Shown: positions 25,970 through 38,095, counted from the first letter of the stretch. The stretch: 64,000 nt of DNA from Ligula intestinalis (GCA_036362985.1 JAYGXS010000001.1:40183803-40247802); one strand, 5' to 3'. The notes: generated by a model not told the origin, from the sequence alone. A program made the numbers and translations.

Positions 25970-27120
25970 CGCGGCGTTAGCGTTTTTCTATCAGGAATTT
26001 CCGCTGCTGATGGGCAAAGTGCGCAACGGTTTTTATTATGAGGTTACCCAAAAGTTCGACTTGCAACTTATGTCCGCATCCGTACTTATTCTGTTTCCGC
26101 TCATTTTTAGATCGTTTGTTAGTCTACCGGTTCATTTTAGTAAAAAAATGGCTTTGCGTTCTCTGTTGGCGGAAGAAGCATCTTGTTAACAAAAGCCTTG
26201 TACGCTCTATGCGTTTTTTAAGAAACTAATGGCGTTAACTTGTCATTATGTCGTTAGCGTGGTTTGTCTCTAAATTGAATATTTGTTGGTGTCCTTCTTA
26301 ACTTGTTTAGAAGAGCGCATTGCGCATACTGCAGCTTTCTATACTCCTATTCAGACGTGCGATCGAGTAAAGTTTTGCTGAATTAATTTCTACAGAATTT
26401 TTAGATCCTCCCCTCCATTTAAACTGCCTGTTTTTGACATTGTCCTTCTTATGCTAGCGGATCTGTGGTTAGTTGAACTATTGGCTGTGCTGTAATTCAG
26501 TATGGAAAGTCAAGGTAGTTCGTTCGATAAGTCCACTTACCGGACTGTAGGACCCCTACTCAACTTGTTAGTTTATTCGATGGCGCCCGGAATGCAGTTG
26601 AAGTTGGATGCTGTACATGCAGTCTATTTCACTCTTCCGAAGACAATAGAAGCTGGAAACGATGCGCGCAATCCGTGTGTTCGTATCTAATTAATGTAGC
26701 ATTTACTAAAGTACCGATGACACGATGAGTTTGAGTATGATGGATATGTGCAGTGTCGTGTAACTGACCTGACTTCGGATAGCGCATGCCATCGTCCAGT
26801 GCCAGGTTAGGCGGGATTGTGCAAATGACAAAGGTTACTTCCATCGGGTTGTCCTCTTTGTAATTGATGCTATCACCCAAAATAATCTCTGGTCGTATAT
26901 CAGACAAAACACACGATTGTGCTTTCTTAAAAGTTTGGTACAGTTGCCTAGTATTATTGTTAAACAACTGTATTCACAACCGTCGCCTCCTGCTAACGCC
27001 GCCGTCCTCAGTCGGTGCCTGCTTACTTTTCAATCATAGCTACCTTTCAATGAAAACCATTGCATTAGCCACCGCCCATAGACATCCCAGAAGGCTGAGA
27101 GCTAGTTTACCGCAAAGACT
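25970..27120. other. Region upstream of COX5A
   Basis: No repeat or protein family recognised. The promoter and first exon of COX5A should be here. An Arg-rich open frame beginning near 27052 resembles a mitochondrial targeting sequence, but its only donor candidate does not match the phase of the next exon, so it is not called. Confidence 0.35.
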
Positions 27121-27281
27121 TTCAATTATGCTCGCAGTAAACCGTTTATTAGCTGTGGTTATTGCCGAATTTCTGACTCCATCCTGATTGCGGTTGCTTT
27201 TTTACAGTGTATGTGTTTCGTATGTGTGCATTATGATTTTAATTATTTTCTTGACTACCTAGACATTTACTCCGCTTTTAG

Positions 27282-27705
27282 GTCTCAGCATCTCGCGACT
27301 TGCTCCTGCAGCATTTTTACCATCTCGTTTCGCGTCTTCAAACCCCAAGTATGCGAACAGCGAGGAGCCATATGAAGAGTTCAAGCAACGCTTCATTACT
27401 GCCTTTAACAAACCCGACCTAGATGGGTGGTGGATGCGAAAATATCTACAAGACCTACACATAGAGGACATAATACCTGAGCCAGAGATTGTGGTTTCAG
27501 TCCTGAAAGCCTGCCGACGACTGAATGACCTTGCTCTGGCTATCCGATATCTTGAGACCTTGAAGGTATACTGTCATAGACTTAACTTGCTAATTTTCTT
27601 CCTTTTAGCATAAATGCAGTATTAAGCCTGAACTTTTTCCATGGCTTATGACTGAGGTTGCGCCTACCATGCAGGAATTGGGCATCCCGACGCTGGAAGA
27701 ACTAG
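27282..27705 (+). CDS. COX5A: Cytochrome c oxidase subunit 5A, mitochondrial (partial)
   Basis: Exons 27282-27565 and 27609 to the gap at 27706, separated by a 43-nt gt-ag intron in phase 0. The frame reads EPYEEFKQRFITAFNKPDLD, then IIPEPEIVVSVLKACRRLND and, after the intron, PWLMTEVAPTMQELGIPTLE. These match the helical-repeat core of animal COX5A, including FNKPDxDxW and ACRRLND. COX5A is a nuclear-encoded matrix-side subunit of complex IV. The first exon with start codon and presequence is not identified (required exit phase 1). The last few codons fall in or just after the 100-N gap; a short frame ending TLDYDD then stop at about 27806-27830 could be the C-terminus. No disabling lesion is seen. 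Confidence 0.95.
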
Positions 27706-27805
27706 NNNNNNNNNNNNNNNNNNNNNNNNNNNNNNNNNNNNNNNNNNNNNNNNNNNNNNNNNNNNNNNNNNNNNNNNNNNNNNNNNNNNNNNNNNNNNNN
27801 NNNNN
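27706..27805. other. Assembly gap (100 N)
   Basis: Exactly 100 undetermined bases interrupt the last COX5A exon. The round length suggests a placeholder gap of unknown true size. Confidence 0.99.
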
Positions 27806-28167
27806 TCTACACCCTAGACTACGATGATTAATTGTGTTGAAGCCTTAACCAGGCAGTAGTTTCTTTGTACTCATGGATTTTTCATGGTTTAACTGCTCCA
27901 TTCAGGGACTGCCTTCAATTTTAAGCTAGAATAATTTTGCTTACTAAATGCTTTCCTTTTGCATTTCTGACGTTTTCGTATGAAGGCCATGTTAATGAGG
28001 TGCGGTATCTGCAGGCTTTGGTTACTGTGACAGTGCATACGTACTAAACTTCCGCATTCATTGTAGATTGTCAAACTCGGTGCATTATTCGCTTGCTTGT
28101 CGGAACTAGAGTCGTATTGGTCACAATTCCGTTACCGGCGTTGCTTCTTAACGTTGTCATATCTTTG

Positions 28168-28258
28168 CAGGTCTCCACACCAAATATTGAGAGGAAGGCT
28201 ATTTTGCTTTTTAGTAGGTTGCGGGCCGGAGAACTACGGCCATTGATCACGTGCTTTT
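28168..28258 (+). CDS. Possible terminal exon of an unknown gene
   Basis: After a good acceptor (CATATCTTTGCAG) an open frame reads VSTPNIERKAILLFSRLRAG and continues to ELRPLITCF and a TAA stop. It could be the last exon of a gene whose earlier exons are lost or unrecognised. I cannot name the family. Confidence 0.3.
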
Positions 28259-28434
28259 AACCGCTTCCAAGAATGTATCCCCATCTACCTATTGTCGGGT
28301 CGAGCCTAGTGAGCCGCAACCTGGGAGCTGTCGCTATTCATCCTTTCTCCATGTTCGGCCATCCGTGTGTGGAACATTTTCCCGTTTTCTATTACATTTT
28401 GTAATTGCTGCTTAACGCTGATCCGATAGTTGTG

Positions 28435-28548
28435 AATATCGCAGAACTCCTGCAGCGTGAGTACGATAACATTGAGCCAGATTGGACCCCAGAATTTCGT
28501 AATTTTGGTCTCGAAACGTATTTTGCTTACGGCAGAACAATCTACCAG
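28435..28548 (+). CDS. Possible internal exon of an unknown gene
   Basis: The frame reads VNIAELLQREYDNIEPDWTP then EFRNFGLETYFAYGRTIYQ and ends at a CAG|GTGAAA donor. Amino-acid composition is convincingly protein-like and the segment is bounded by plausible splice sites, but no partner exon or family was recognised. Confidence 0.35.
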
Positions 28549-28559
28549 GTGAAAACACT

Positions 28560-30950
28560 ACAGTGGGTTTATCCATTTCGGAATTCGTAGCCGTGACGGT
28601 TGGAGTCGCTAGTTCCTCGACATCGTAGGCCGAAGTTTTGGGCTCGATATATGGATGTTATCTTCATCGTTGTCAAACGGAATCAGCCGCCGACATAAAA
28701 AGAACACCTCAACGACCTGTTCTTGGGAACCCATCACGATGGAAGAGGAAAAATATAACAGATAAGCCCTATTCACCGCAAAGATTGCAATGACCGTCAA
28801 CATGAGCGTTGAAAAAAGCGACCAATACGATGAAGGTATTGATATTTAAGAGGAAGCAATAATCTTATTGGCTGCTTACCCACTTGCGTGATGGTGATAC
28901 AGTGATGCACTTAGATGCGTTGCAGTGAGCCAGACTACAGGGTTGTCGGACAAACTGCCCTTAAGGGATGTTCGGCGCGAATGGCTACCCGCTCAACTCT
29001 GTCGTGCGAACCGAAATGGGAGACCTAACCGCACTGGTTCCAAGTTCCGGTGAGCGCTCTCGTACGTAAAGAACGCCCCAGAATCCATATACCACTTCAC
29101 AATGCTTGGTTGCACACAAACCGTTTGCTACCTGGACTCACCAAGAACGCTTATAGTGTTCGTCAGAACTCCCAGTTTATTCCTACTTCGTTCCTAAATG
29201 CTTGGATAGCGCTGATTATTGAGATCTGTCTTCGTGGATTCCTTTCTCTAGTTATCTCGAAAGCACGTATTAAGCCTGTGGAAATTTGTTGTAAACCAAG
29301 GTGCTCATAATCCTTTTCTTGTCGTATGCGCTTACCTTTTTCTGACATGGGAAATGCATACTGCGAAATCTCCCCAAGTGTTTCTGTTCCTTATTTGATC
29401 AGTAAAGAGAATGCTTACTAACTCCTAAAGGCGGGTTTCTTTCCGGTCGGTATCCTGTTTTGATGCCAGCAATGGTGTGGCATGTTTGGGACACTACTTC
29501 AGGCAACTTAAGGACTGACCTAAAGAATATAAGTCGCCCGTCCTACCGTATTTTGCGTTGTGTGAACTAAAGAAGTAAGCCCCTATCAAATTAATAACGT
29601 AATCATTGCCATCTCTAATGTTGCATCAGCCAGCGCATATAGCGACTTGATACAAACTGCAGTCTAACCGTCAATTTAAGTTCCAAGATTCGTGTCACGG
29701 TCATCCAAACGCATTCTTATACTTTCACGACTGTATTGGCGCGATATAAGACTTCGATGCGCAAGAGGTTTGTGGGGTCATACTTTTTGCTGTGGACTTC
29801 AAAACGACGGTTGATTTGACTTGCAACAGTTTTGCGAGATCTGTCGTATTAAGCGTATGAAAAAGTACAATGTGAGTCCAGCTTTTACTTTCCTCGAAGC
29901 AGGCTTCGCAGAAGTTTTCCGGGATATAACTAGCTACAGCTTAATATGGGTGTCGCAGAAGGTGTCAAGAAAACTGTCGTGCTTGTGGTGACGACCAGTT
30001 TTGTTCTGGACCGCTCTGATCAGGGCAAATGTTAGGCTGGGCACAGTGCTCATCCAACCGCAGCTATCTTGAAAATTCTTCTGCTGAAATACCACGGGAA
30101 TAGGGTTGCTGCTGTAATAGGCGTACCCAGTTATCCCCAGAAGGTGGAATAGGTCTAGTAATTTGACCAAACCTGACATCATCTCGTGGAACTGGTTCCA
30201 GAAGCTCTTTCCAGCTGGAAGTTGAAGCAGTAGACACAGTAATAGGCCACAATCAGAGCCATTTCCACTATCCCGAAGCTTGTGTAATTATAAAAAGTTT
30301 TGATAATCATGGGTAGTTTATAACTATTGAACTCCGAATATTGGTCTCTGGTTTTTAGAAAGACTAAATGAATAAGTCTCTTCAGTGACTTCTGCGATCA
30401 ACGGCAGTATTTTTCATGACCCAACAACTGTACAAGCACCAAGAAGCCCGCAATATGATCACCGATGTTGGATCACGGTTCATGTGCCACAACAGTTCTA
30501 AGACGTTTTAGCTCTTTTCCGCAGCCTCTAAAAGCAATCCCAATCCGGCCCATTCATGGCTGGAATGCACTTGTCTGGGAGTCACTTGCATGTTACTTGC
30601 ATTCTACATTTGTTCCACCTAAGTAAATTCTCCCTGATGCTATGGCCTTTCATGCCTTATCCTATTCAAATAGCTTATACATGTTGGTATACGTTATTCC
30701 GTCTATCATCCGGCTGGACCACATCGTATCCCACAGATCTGATTGGTCCATGTCTACGAGAAGTTGCCGAGCTCCTATAGAGCTTTTGCTTCAAGTTGAT
30801 TGCACAGTAAATAACCAATCTCAACGAGATGCCTTAAATACAAGCAGGTTTTCGACAAGAATGACTTGTTGGTTTTGATCAACGGTTGGGTGAGCATACA
30901 GTTCGTGTGAATCCTAAGTACCAGGCCGAGTCATAACAGAAATGGAAACA
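28560..30950. other. No supported gene
   Basis: Mostly non-coding in appearance. A minus-strand frame near 30200-30070 (PVPRDDVRFGQITRPIPPSG) looks protein-like but lacks a clear splice context. Nothing else was recognised. Confidence 0.35.
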
Positions 30951-31010
30951 ATGAATGGTGAAAAATAGCGAGGAAGTACCTGATTCCGACAGGGAAGACG
31001 TGTCGCAAGT

Positions 31011-31384
31011 TGTGATGTCGACAAACAGAAGGTTCCCCCAAATCACAAGTCAAACAAGACGGCGTAGGACAGAAACTTTACTGTCAGAAAATCGAGAGTA
31101 CACAGGCGGAGTTATGCATGCCGAGTCGGTAAGCCAAGTTGTGTGTTCGGTGCAGTGAATCCGAGACGGCTGGGCGATGCACTCACCTAAGTTGAGATAC
31201 GCGCATCTATTGGCTGAAGCACTGAGCCGCAACAATCGGGGGAGCATAGGAGAAGGACATCGCGGGACCTCTCGTAGCTGTTGGCAGACACAGTGCGTAG
31301 GCGTTGAGCCGGCGTGCGTAGAGACAAAACTTGCGCGGCGTTTGGCAACGAAGCCAGCGTGAGTCAGCGAAGCATTCTCCCACA
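31011..31384 (-). repeat. Putative 3' LTR of Gypsy copy 2
   Basis: On the minus strand a G-rich polypurine tract (GCAGGGGGG at about 31397-31389) is followed by TAC and then TGTGGGAG, the expected start of an LTR. About 374 bases further on the strand reads CATCACA, giving TGT...ACA ends. No second copy was found in the window, so limits rest on the polypurine tract and end bases only. Confidence 0.5.
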
Positions 31385-33260
31385 GTACCCCCCTGCAAGA
31401 CCGAAGGCGGCGGAAACGATGCCGAAGCCAAGATTGGTGCCTAAAAATAAGGGTGACAAAACAGTCAGGGAAATGAACATGTCATCCACTCCGGGTGATA
31501 TATACAGAGGATGTGGAAGAGGAGTTGGTGAGAGCAGTGGCAGAAGTGTCAGAATTGGAGGCAGTAGCAGAAGTGTTAGAGTTGGAGGCAGGAGCAGGTT
31601 GTGGTTGCGGACTGGAGGGAAGAGGTAAAATGCGGGACGGTGGAATAGAGGGTTGAAGAGGAGGGGAAACAGAGGGCGGAAAACCAGAGGGCTCAGCCGA
31701 TGAAGTGTCCGGGATAGCAGCCTTGAGCCGGCCAACGGTCATGACCTCACGAGTACCACATTGGATGCGGTATGTGTTCGTCCCACGCGAGATGACACGG
31801 GAGGGTCCCTCGTAGGGTGATTCCAGGGGCCGCCGGACGCGATCACATCGTAGACAGACGTGAGTACAGTTCGCCAAGTCTTTCTTGAGATAAGGGCTAC
31901 AACGTGTTGTTAAAGAACCGCGCCGACTGCAAAATTGGAGGCGTCGACCATGAGGGACCGAGGTGCATCGGGATCATAGTGCATCAGAAGTGTAGCATCG
32001 GCCAGGGCAGCCTTCACCTTATCAAAAGCAGCGAGAGCATCTGCTGATAGCTCAAAAGAAACGTTTGGAAGTAGGAAAAATATTCGTGAGCGGCAGAATG
32101 GTGTCAGCACAGTTCGGGAGAAACCGGCGATAGAAGTTCACCGTGCCCAGAAAACGCTGGAGTTGACACTTGGAAGAAGGAGGCGGGAAGTCACGGATGG
32201 TTGCAACTTTGGCCAGCAGGGGATAAGTACCATGAGAGTCAACCAGGTGTCCAAGAAATTCAAGCGAAGACACACCGAAGACACACTTGGACGGGTTCAG
32301 AACAACGCCAAACTGTTGAAGGCGGTCAAACACCATTGTGAGATATTCCGTGTGTTCCTCGGCGGTAGAGCTGGCCACCAAGAGATCGTCAATGTAGGCA
32401 TAGACGAAAAGTAGGCCGCAGAGCACCCGATAAACGAACACCTGGAAGGCCTGGGAGGCGTTGCGGAGTCGAAATGGCATGCACAAGAACTCAAAAAAGC
32501 CAAATGGGGTGGTGACGGCCGTCCTCGGAACGTCCTCCGGGGCGATGGGTATCTGATGGAAAGCCCGGACCAGGTCAGTCTTCAAGAACATGGACTTGCC
32601 AAATAGGGCACCAGCACAATCCTGAAAATGCGGCACAGGGTAGCGGTCCGAGGTGGTGACGTTGTTTAAGCCCGGTAGTCACCGCAGGGGCACCAGTCAT
32701 CAAATGTGGCCTTGGGAACCATGTGGAGGGGTGAGGCCCATGGGCTGTCAGACTGGCAGACAATGCCCATTTGAAGCATGTGGTCAAACTCGGCCTTGGC
32801 GGCAGCAAGTCGTCCGGGCGCAAAACGGCGGGGCCCGGAGAAGACGGGAGGGCCAGTGGTTCAGGTGTGATGGACAACGTCATGTGGCGTGGTAGATGTG
32901 CTGAAATTTGGGTGGATAAGAGCAGGATATTTGGCGAGAAGTTGCCGAAATGGATTCTCAGGATCTGGATCCAGAACGGCGAGTTCGCCCGAGAATTCAG
33001 AGGAAGGGATGCCTCGGATAGATAGTTTAGTTGTCTGGTCGCACAAACTGGAGTGGTGGCAGTCTACCAAGAGATTAAGGGCAGTGAGGAACTCTGCCCC
33101 AAGAATGGCGGAGGGCACATCGGCGACGACAAACACCCAAGAGAAGAGTCATTGGAGGCCAATATCCAGTGAAAGTGAACGGGTGCCGAACGTGTCAATT
33201 GATGAGGTGTTGACGGCCTGGAGGAAAAGTCCGGGGTTGGGGCATCGACGGTCGGTCTAA
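31364..33260 (-). mobile_element. Gypsy-type LTR retrotransposon, internally deleted (copy 2)
   Basis: Minus strand: protease end (VPSAILGAEFLTALNLLVD, about 33125), protease-RT linker, an almost complete RT (32636-32052: FLKTDLVRAFHQIPIAPED, PFGFFEFLCMPFRLRNASQA, and catalytic YIDDLLVASS), RT/RNase H boundary (LGTVNFYRRFLPNCADTILP), start of RNase H (ALAAFDKVKAALADATLLMH, then LMVDASNFAVGAVL). The sequence then passes directly at about 31910 to the integrase C-terminus (PLESPYEGPSRVISRGTNTY). The RNase H catalytic part and integrase core are gone. A polypurine tract and probable LTR follow. No gag or 5' LTR upstream. Confidence 0.9.
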
Positions 33261-33264
33261 TGCA

Positions 33265-34415
33265 TCTGCTTAAAATATATTCATTTTCATATCTTGGTCT
33301 ACCTCTGTACTGAGGCGTCAGGCAGAATTTGTGTACATATGGAGCTCTTCGGTTTTGGGACTTTCAGCCTATTTGCAGACTGCATATGGAATGAAAACAG
33401 CTCACCACTTTAATGCTCGAGATGATGTCGCGGAATGTTAGGTCAGACAATGGCCAGAAGAGCCAGCACTGAACGCTTATCACCTAACAGGTCCTATGAT
33501 GGTCACGACCCCAATTGTTTTTGATGATAGAGCTTCTCAAAGGAAAACCCGTGGCCTCCCATCCCATGAACGCATTCCTTTGTAGTTTATTTTCCGCACT
33601 CATCCACTGTAAGATCACGAGCACACCAAATTATACCGACACGTAAAAATCAAACTGATGCCGGGTAGTCTCTGGCGTAGTAGTAAGGCTTATGTGGAAT
33701 ATAGAAGCGTCGCGGTCAACAATGTAGGACACGATGTGGTCCAGCCGGATAATCGATGATAGAACGTATCCCAATTGTTATGAACTAGTTGATAAGATAA
33801 GGTGTGGAAGGCGAAATTTTTAAGGATAATTTAATGGGGTGTAACAGAAGTAGAATGTAAGTTATAGGTAAGTGACTCCTAGACAAGTGTAATCCAGCCA
33901 TGAATGGACCGGAGTCCAGAGGCGCAGTCCGACAAGTAGATCACTGGGTCCTAACAACTACAACCAAAGAGGAGGTCGCCGGTTCTGGGAGTGCTTGAGG
34001 GTAAACAACCCGGCAGTACGTTCCTTTGTGCACTGGCCTTGAGAAGGGATTGACCAGTAAGCCAGACAGAGGGTGACCTTAACACGTCTGGCACGCACGA
34101 GGGCCAGACAAGCGGGATATACATGTGTGAGAATACAAGGTCACTACACTTATGTGAAGACAAACATAGGACGAGAGAGTCCGATTCGGTTCCTGTTATT
34201 ATTCAGAGTTCCTTTTTTCGATTTACGTCAATAGCATATATCCAAAATGCGAGTCTCATTAGCGATTCCTCCTGGGGCCGCCAAATTGCAAAGAGCCACT
34301 GGCAAGTTTTCTTATGGAAAACGTGGTTAAAAGTTTAGTGCTTGGTTAAGGAGTAGGAAAGTCCTCAACAGTGATAAATTGAGGCCGATTGTAATTATTT
34401 TTCTTCAGTAAAATA
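33265..34415. other. No recognised feature
   Basis: Sequence between Gypsy copy 2 and the left 167-bp repeat. Only short unconvincing open frames; no repeat family recognised. Confidence 0.45.
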
Positions 34416-34418
34416 TAT

Positions 34419-34585
34419 GTCAAAAGCATGATTAAAGAATGAAATCGGCCAACTTGAACTATTGCTCAGCAGAGGATGCCTGCAGACCAATAAGTACATT
34501 AAAACAACGCCTATTGGTTAGCATAATGAAAGACACATTTTGATAGGTGGAAATTCGACCTACTACAATTTTTAAGTAAGCGGTT
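34419..34585. repeat. 167-bp direct repeat, left copy
   Basis: Identical base for base to 38119-38285. The two copies abut the 3' and 5' ends of the intervening non-LTR element, as a target-site duplication would. It ends with the motif AGTAAGCGGTT, which recurs in degenerate form to the right of the element. Confidence 0.95.
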
Positions 34586-34664
34586 CAATTTCAATATATT
34601 TAAGACAAGAGGCCCAAGGCCCGGAGGAGTCTCTTCAAAGATAGTTCAAGACAGAAAAATAAAC

Positions 34665-37481
34665 TCAAACAGGACGGCGATCCTCGAAAGGAAGTGGGAA
34701 CCGCTGACTGGTTGAGTAGATGTTGTCATCCACGGCCATAAGAAAAAAGGCATCAAGGCGGCTTTCAAAACTGGGAACCGACGTTGCTTGGACAATATCC
34801 TCACTCAGGGAGTTCCAGTCTTTGATGACCCGACGGGAAAACCGGTAATTCTGAGGCAGATGGTCTGAACGTTGCTGGACTAGGCGAAAGGAGTGGCCTC
34901 GGGTGCGGGCGTCGTAATTTCGAATGATGATCCAATCCAACTCTGGGTAGTGTTTGAGCACAACCAAGCGGAACAGAAAAATTAGATCGCCTCGACGTCG
35001 CCGATACTCCAAGGAAAACAATTTTAAACTGCGAAGACGTGCTTCATAGGGAAGTCCACGCAGTTGTGGGACCATCCTCGAACCCAGTCGTTGCACCGAT
35101 TCAAGTGCGAGCATTTCTCCTGCGTAGCAAGGAAAGTAGGCCGGGCCCGCAAACTCGATGACAGGCCGAACGTAGATGGAGAACAGCTTTTTAAATATGG
35201 CGGGAGACCACAAAGAGAAAGTCCTTCTCAACATCCATAAGCACCGAAGCCCAGCCGCACGAATTTTGGCTGTATGACAGTTTGTTTTCAGGTTGTCTTG
35301 TATCATGACTCCAAGGTCGCGGAATTCCGTAACTTGTCGGAGTGGGACACTGTTGAGCGAGTATGGTGAGACGACCTCAGTAGATCCAATTGTCATGAAC
35401 GCCGATTTCGCAGCATTGACCGGCAATTGGTTGCTTGAAGCCCAAGAGGCTAACTGGATAAGGTCCTGTTGCAGGGCGATCATGTCGTTGGCACCTGTGA
35501 CATCACGCCATATTTTCAGGTCATCGGCATACAATACGAACGGAGAGGAAAGGCATTGTTTCAGATCCTGAACGTAGATGGAGAACAAGGTGGGGCCAAG
35601 AATGGATCCTTGAGGAACCCCAGATGATGCAACCTCAGCAGGAGACAATACACCTCCGACACTGACGCTCCAAGTCCTATCACTCAAATATGACCGGATC
35701 CAGTTCAGAATGTTGCCACCAATACCAAGGGCTGCTAACTTGTTTACGATCAGTTGGTGAGAAACCCGGTCAAACGCTTTACTGAAGTCGATAAATACCA
35801 CATGCGTTGGGGAACCCCTATCTTTCGATTCGGCCCAAGACTCACGGGCAATTAACAGGTTTGTGACACAAGATTTTCCGCGCGTGAAACCGTGTTGCTC
35901 TTGAATCCAACCGTTCGTTTGGTCCAGGAAATTGTCAATCTCTTGTTTTATGAAAGTTTCGAGAACCTTCACTAAAACCGAGGTGAGAGTAACTGGCCTT
36001 TAATTGGAGGGAAGCGATTTATCACCGGATTTATAAAACGGCTTCACGACACCAAACTTCCAATCTTGAGGAAGAGTGCTCGTACTGATGGACGTTTGAA
36101 AAATATCCATAAGAAGTGGAGCAATGATATCTGCCAGATGCTTCAGTATAAGTGGGTGCAAATTGTCGGGTCCAGGTGAGGTCGAGGATTTAAGTGCAGT
36201 CAAAATGCGGATAACCTTTTCGACCGAAAACTCGATGTCTGTTAAAATATCAGGGGTCTGAGATGGGAGGGACACTGGTGTTATTGTTCGCTGCTGGTTA
36301 GCATATACACCCCGGTATTGTGATGCCAAGGCCTGCGCTTTCTCTCCGTCCGATAGCATGCGCTGACCATCCGCTGCAATTAGCTCTGGGATTCCAGGTT
36401 GAGCTCTGCGACGACGGTTGATATAGGCGTGGAACCGCTTTGGCTGAGAGACGGAGACTTCCAGTAGGGCATCTTCGTAATCCCTTTTACCTTGCCTTAT
36501 AACGGCATGGCATTCATTACGCACTCGTTTATAGCGATCAAATGCAGATTGCGTTCCGAGTAAACGAAACGCTTTCCACGCTCGGTCGCGCCTTCGCAAT
36601 AACCCTTGAGCTGTTCGGCCGATCCAGGGTGGAAATAACCGGGACGAGCCAGGGACAGACATTGGAGTAAATTCCGCGACAAGTGCAGTAATGTTAGATT
36701 TCAACAGTGCCCATTTTTCCTCTACAGAGGCATCGGTAGGCACCTCCCATAGTAAAAGTGGAGCAGCTTGACGCATGCCGTTAAAGTCCGTACGCCAAAC
36801 ATTTGGCCGTGGTGGTCTTCGGGGTCTAACTGTTGGTCGTGAAAGCAGATAGTGCGCGGAAACGATGCAATGATCACCAGTGGCCAGTGGGTTCGAGATG
36901 GTGACATTCGAAATTGCATCATGCTGGTTGGTTAAAATTAAATCTAAACACGACGACGAGGAAGCTGATATCCGCGTAGGCGACAGTACATGTTGCACAA
37001 GACCATTGACCGAAACAACATCCAGAAAAGCGTTGTTAAGACAGTTTGGAGATGTGGATACTGGGGGTGCCGTAGACCAATTAACCGAAGGAAGGTTAAA
37101 GTCGCCCAAAATACAAACATGAGAATATGATGCGTATTCAGCGAACGTGTCGAGCCAGGCCAGAGACGTAGTGCTAGGACTCCTGTACACGACACCCACC
37201 ATTACAAGTGATTCGCGGGAGCTGGAGACTGACACCCAGAGTTGTTCAACGAGGCCTTCACCTCCAAGGCTTCGGATAACCTTGCTTTGGAGGTCCTGTC
37301 TCACGTACAATGCGACCCCCCCATACGCAGGACCGGCTCTATCAGTTAGGTAAACGTTGTAGCCAGGAATGTGAACTTCAGCGTCACCAATATCAGGATG
37401 GAGCCAAGTTTCCGTGATTCCAAAGAAGAACGGCTTTTGGTTGTTAACCCAATGGGAGAGCTCGGCGAGTTTGGGAAGCAA
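34665..37481 (-). CDS. Family B ORF2: APE endonuclease and reverse transcriptase (one stop)
   Basis: The endonuclease comes first (LPKLAELSHWV, FGITETWLHPDIGDAEVHIP, YGGVALYVRQDL, HVCILGDFNLPSVNW, LATGDHCIVSAHY), followed by RT motifs: STSPGPDNLHPLILKH, VFIDFSKAFDRVSHQ, SGVPQGSILGPTLFSIYV, catalytic LYADDLKIWRDV, and the C-terminal tail ending DWNSLSEDIVQA...PSFESRLDAF. One in-frame TAA at 36000-36002 interrupts the conserved N[Y]RPV motif; a single-base change from a Tyr codon explains it. The protein nicks target DNA and copies its own RNA into the break. Apart from this stop it appears complete. No ATG lies near the frame's 5' end. Confidence 0.93.
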
Positions 37482-37495
37482 GCTTCTGGCATTAA

Positions 37496-38095
37496 TTAAA
37501 CCGATTGGGGAGGCTGTTCGACTGAGTTGTCTAACAACCTCACGATCAATGGTGCAGTGAGGAGACGGCGTCTCCTCATAACCCGAAAATTTCGGATTAT
37601 CAGGTCCGTTTCACCGGTGAGTGTCCGACGCTTTAGCTCTTGGACGGCCGTGTGGCGTTTTTCCCGTTCTTCGGGTGAGAGGTCGGGTTTTACTGATACT
37701 GGTAGGCCCTTGAGCTTATAACATCTTGACAGCCATTTTTTAGCAATCACAGATGACTCGAATATGAGCTTTAGCGGACGTGGGCGGCTTTCTGATTTGG
37801 CACCGAGTCGAATCATTTGGTTTACCGCGATTTCCTCACCAGCATTCTCTAACAGCCATTGCAAAATGGGATCGATCGCAGCTTTGTCAAAGTTTAATCG
37901 AGAGGTGGCATCGCCTTCTGTCGCTTCAGGAACGTTGAACATGATCAGACACCTGTCACGTTGTCTCACTTCAGCAGTTGGTCGTTTCACCGACATAGAT
38001 GTGGGAGCTGCAGCAACAACCGGGGTGTTCATGCGCTTCGGCACACTAGTTGATGGGGTCTGCTCCTGAATAGAGTCGGGGGCGGGAACAGGCAC
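37496..38095 (-). CDS. Family B ORF1 (RNA-binding-like protein)
   Basis: 199 codons starting ATG at 38095. A Pro/Ser/Thr-rich N-terminal third is followed by an RRM-like stretch (RDRCLIMFNVPEATEGD) and then IRLGAKSESRPRPLKLIFES, which resembles the 'RLG...RPLKV.F' pattern of ORF1 proteins of several non-LTR clades. The end is basic (VMRRRRLL). Probable role is coating element RNA. The ORF2 frame lies at -1 relative to it and overlaps its end. Confidence 0.75.
   Translation of the reverse strand: MPVPAPDSIQEQTPSTSVPKRMNTPVVAAAPTSMSVKRPTAEVRQRDRCLIMFNVPEATEGDATSRLNFDKAAIDPILQWLLENAGEEIAVNQMIRLGAKSESRPRPLKLIFESSVIAKKWLSRCYKLKGLPVSVKPDLSPEEREKRHTAVQELKRRTLTGETDLIIRNFRVMRRRRLLTAPLIVRLLDNSVEQPPQSV

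Noticed and set aside
26629..26967. 112-codon minus-strand open frame
   Set aside because: No recognisable motif or splice context.
27052..27140. Arg-rich frame as COX5A exon 1 (targeting peptide)
   Set aside because: The only plausible donor (GCA|GTAAAC) leaves phase 0, but the next exon needs phase 1.
31314..31628. + strand Ser/Gly/Arg-rich open frame
   Set aside because: Antisense of a low-complexity Pro/Ser-rich stretch at the end of Gypsy copy 2 integrase.
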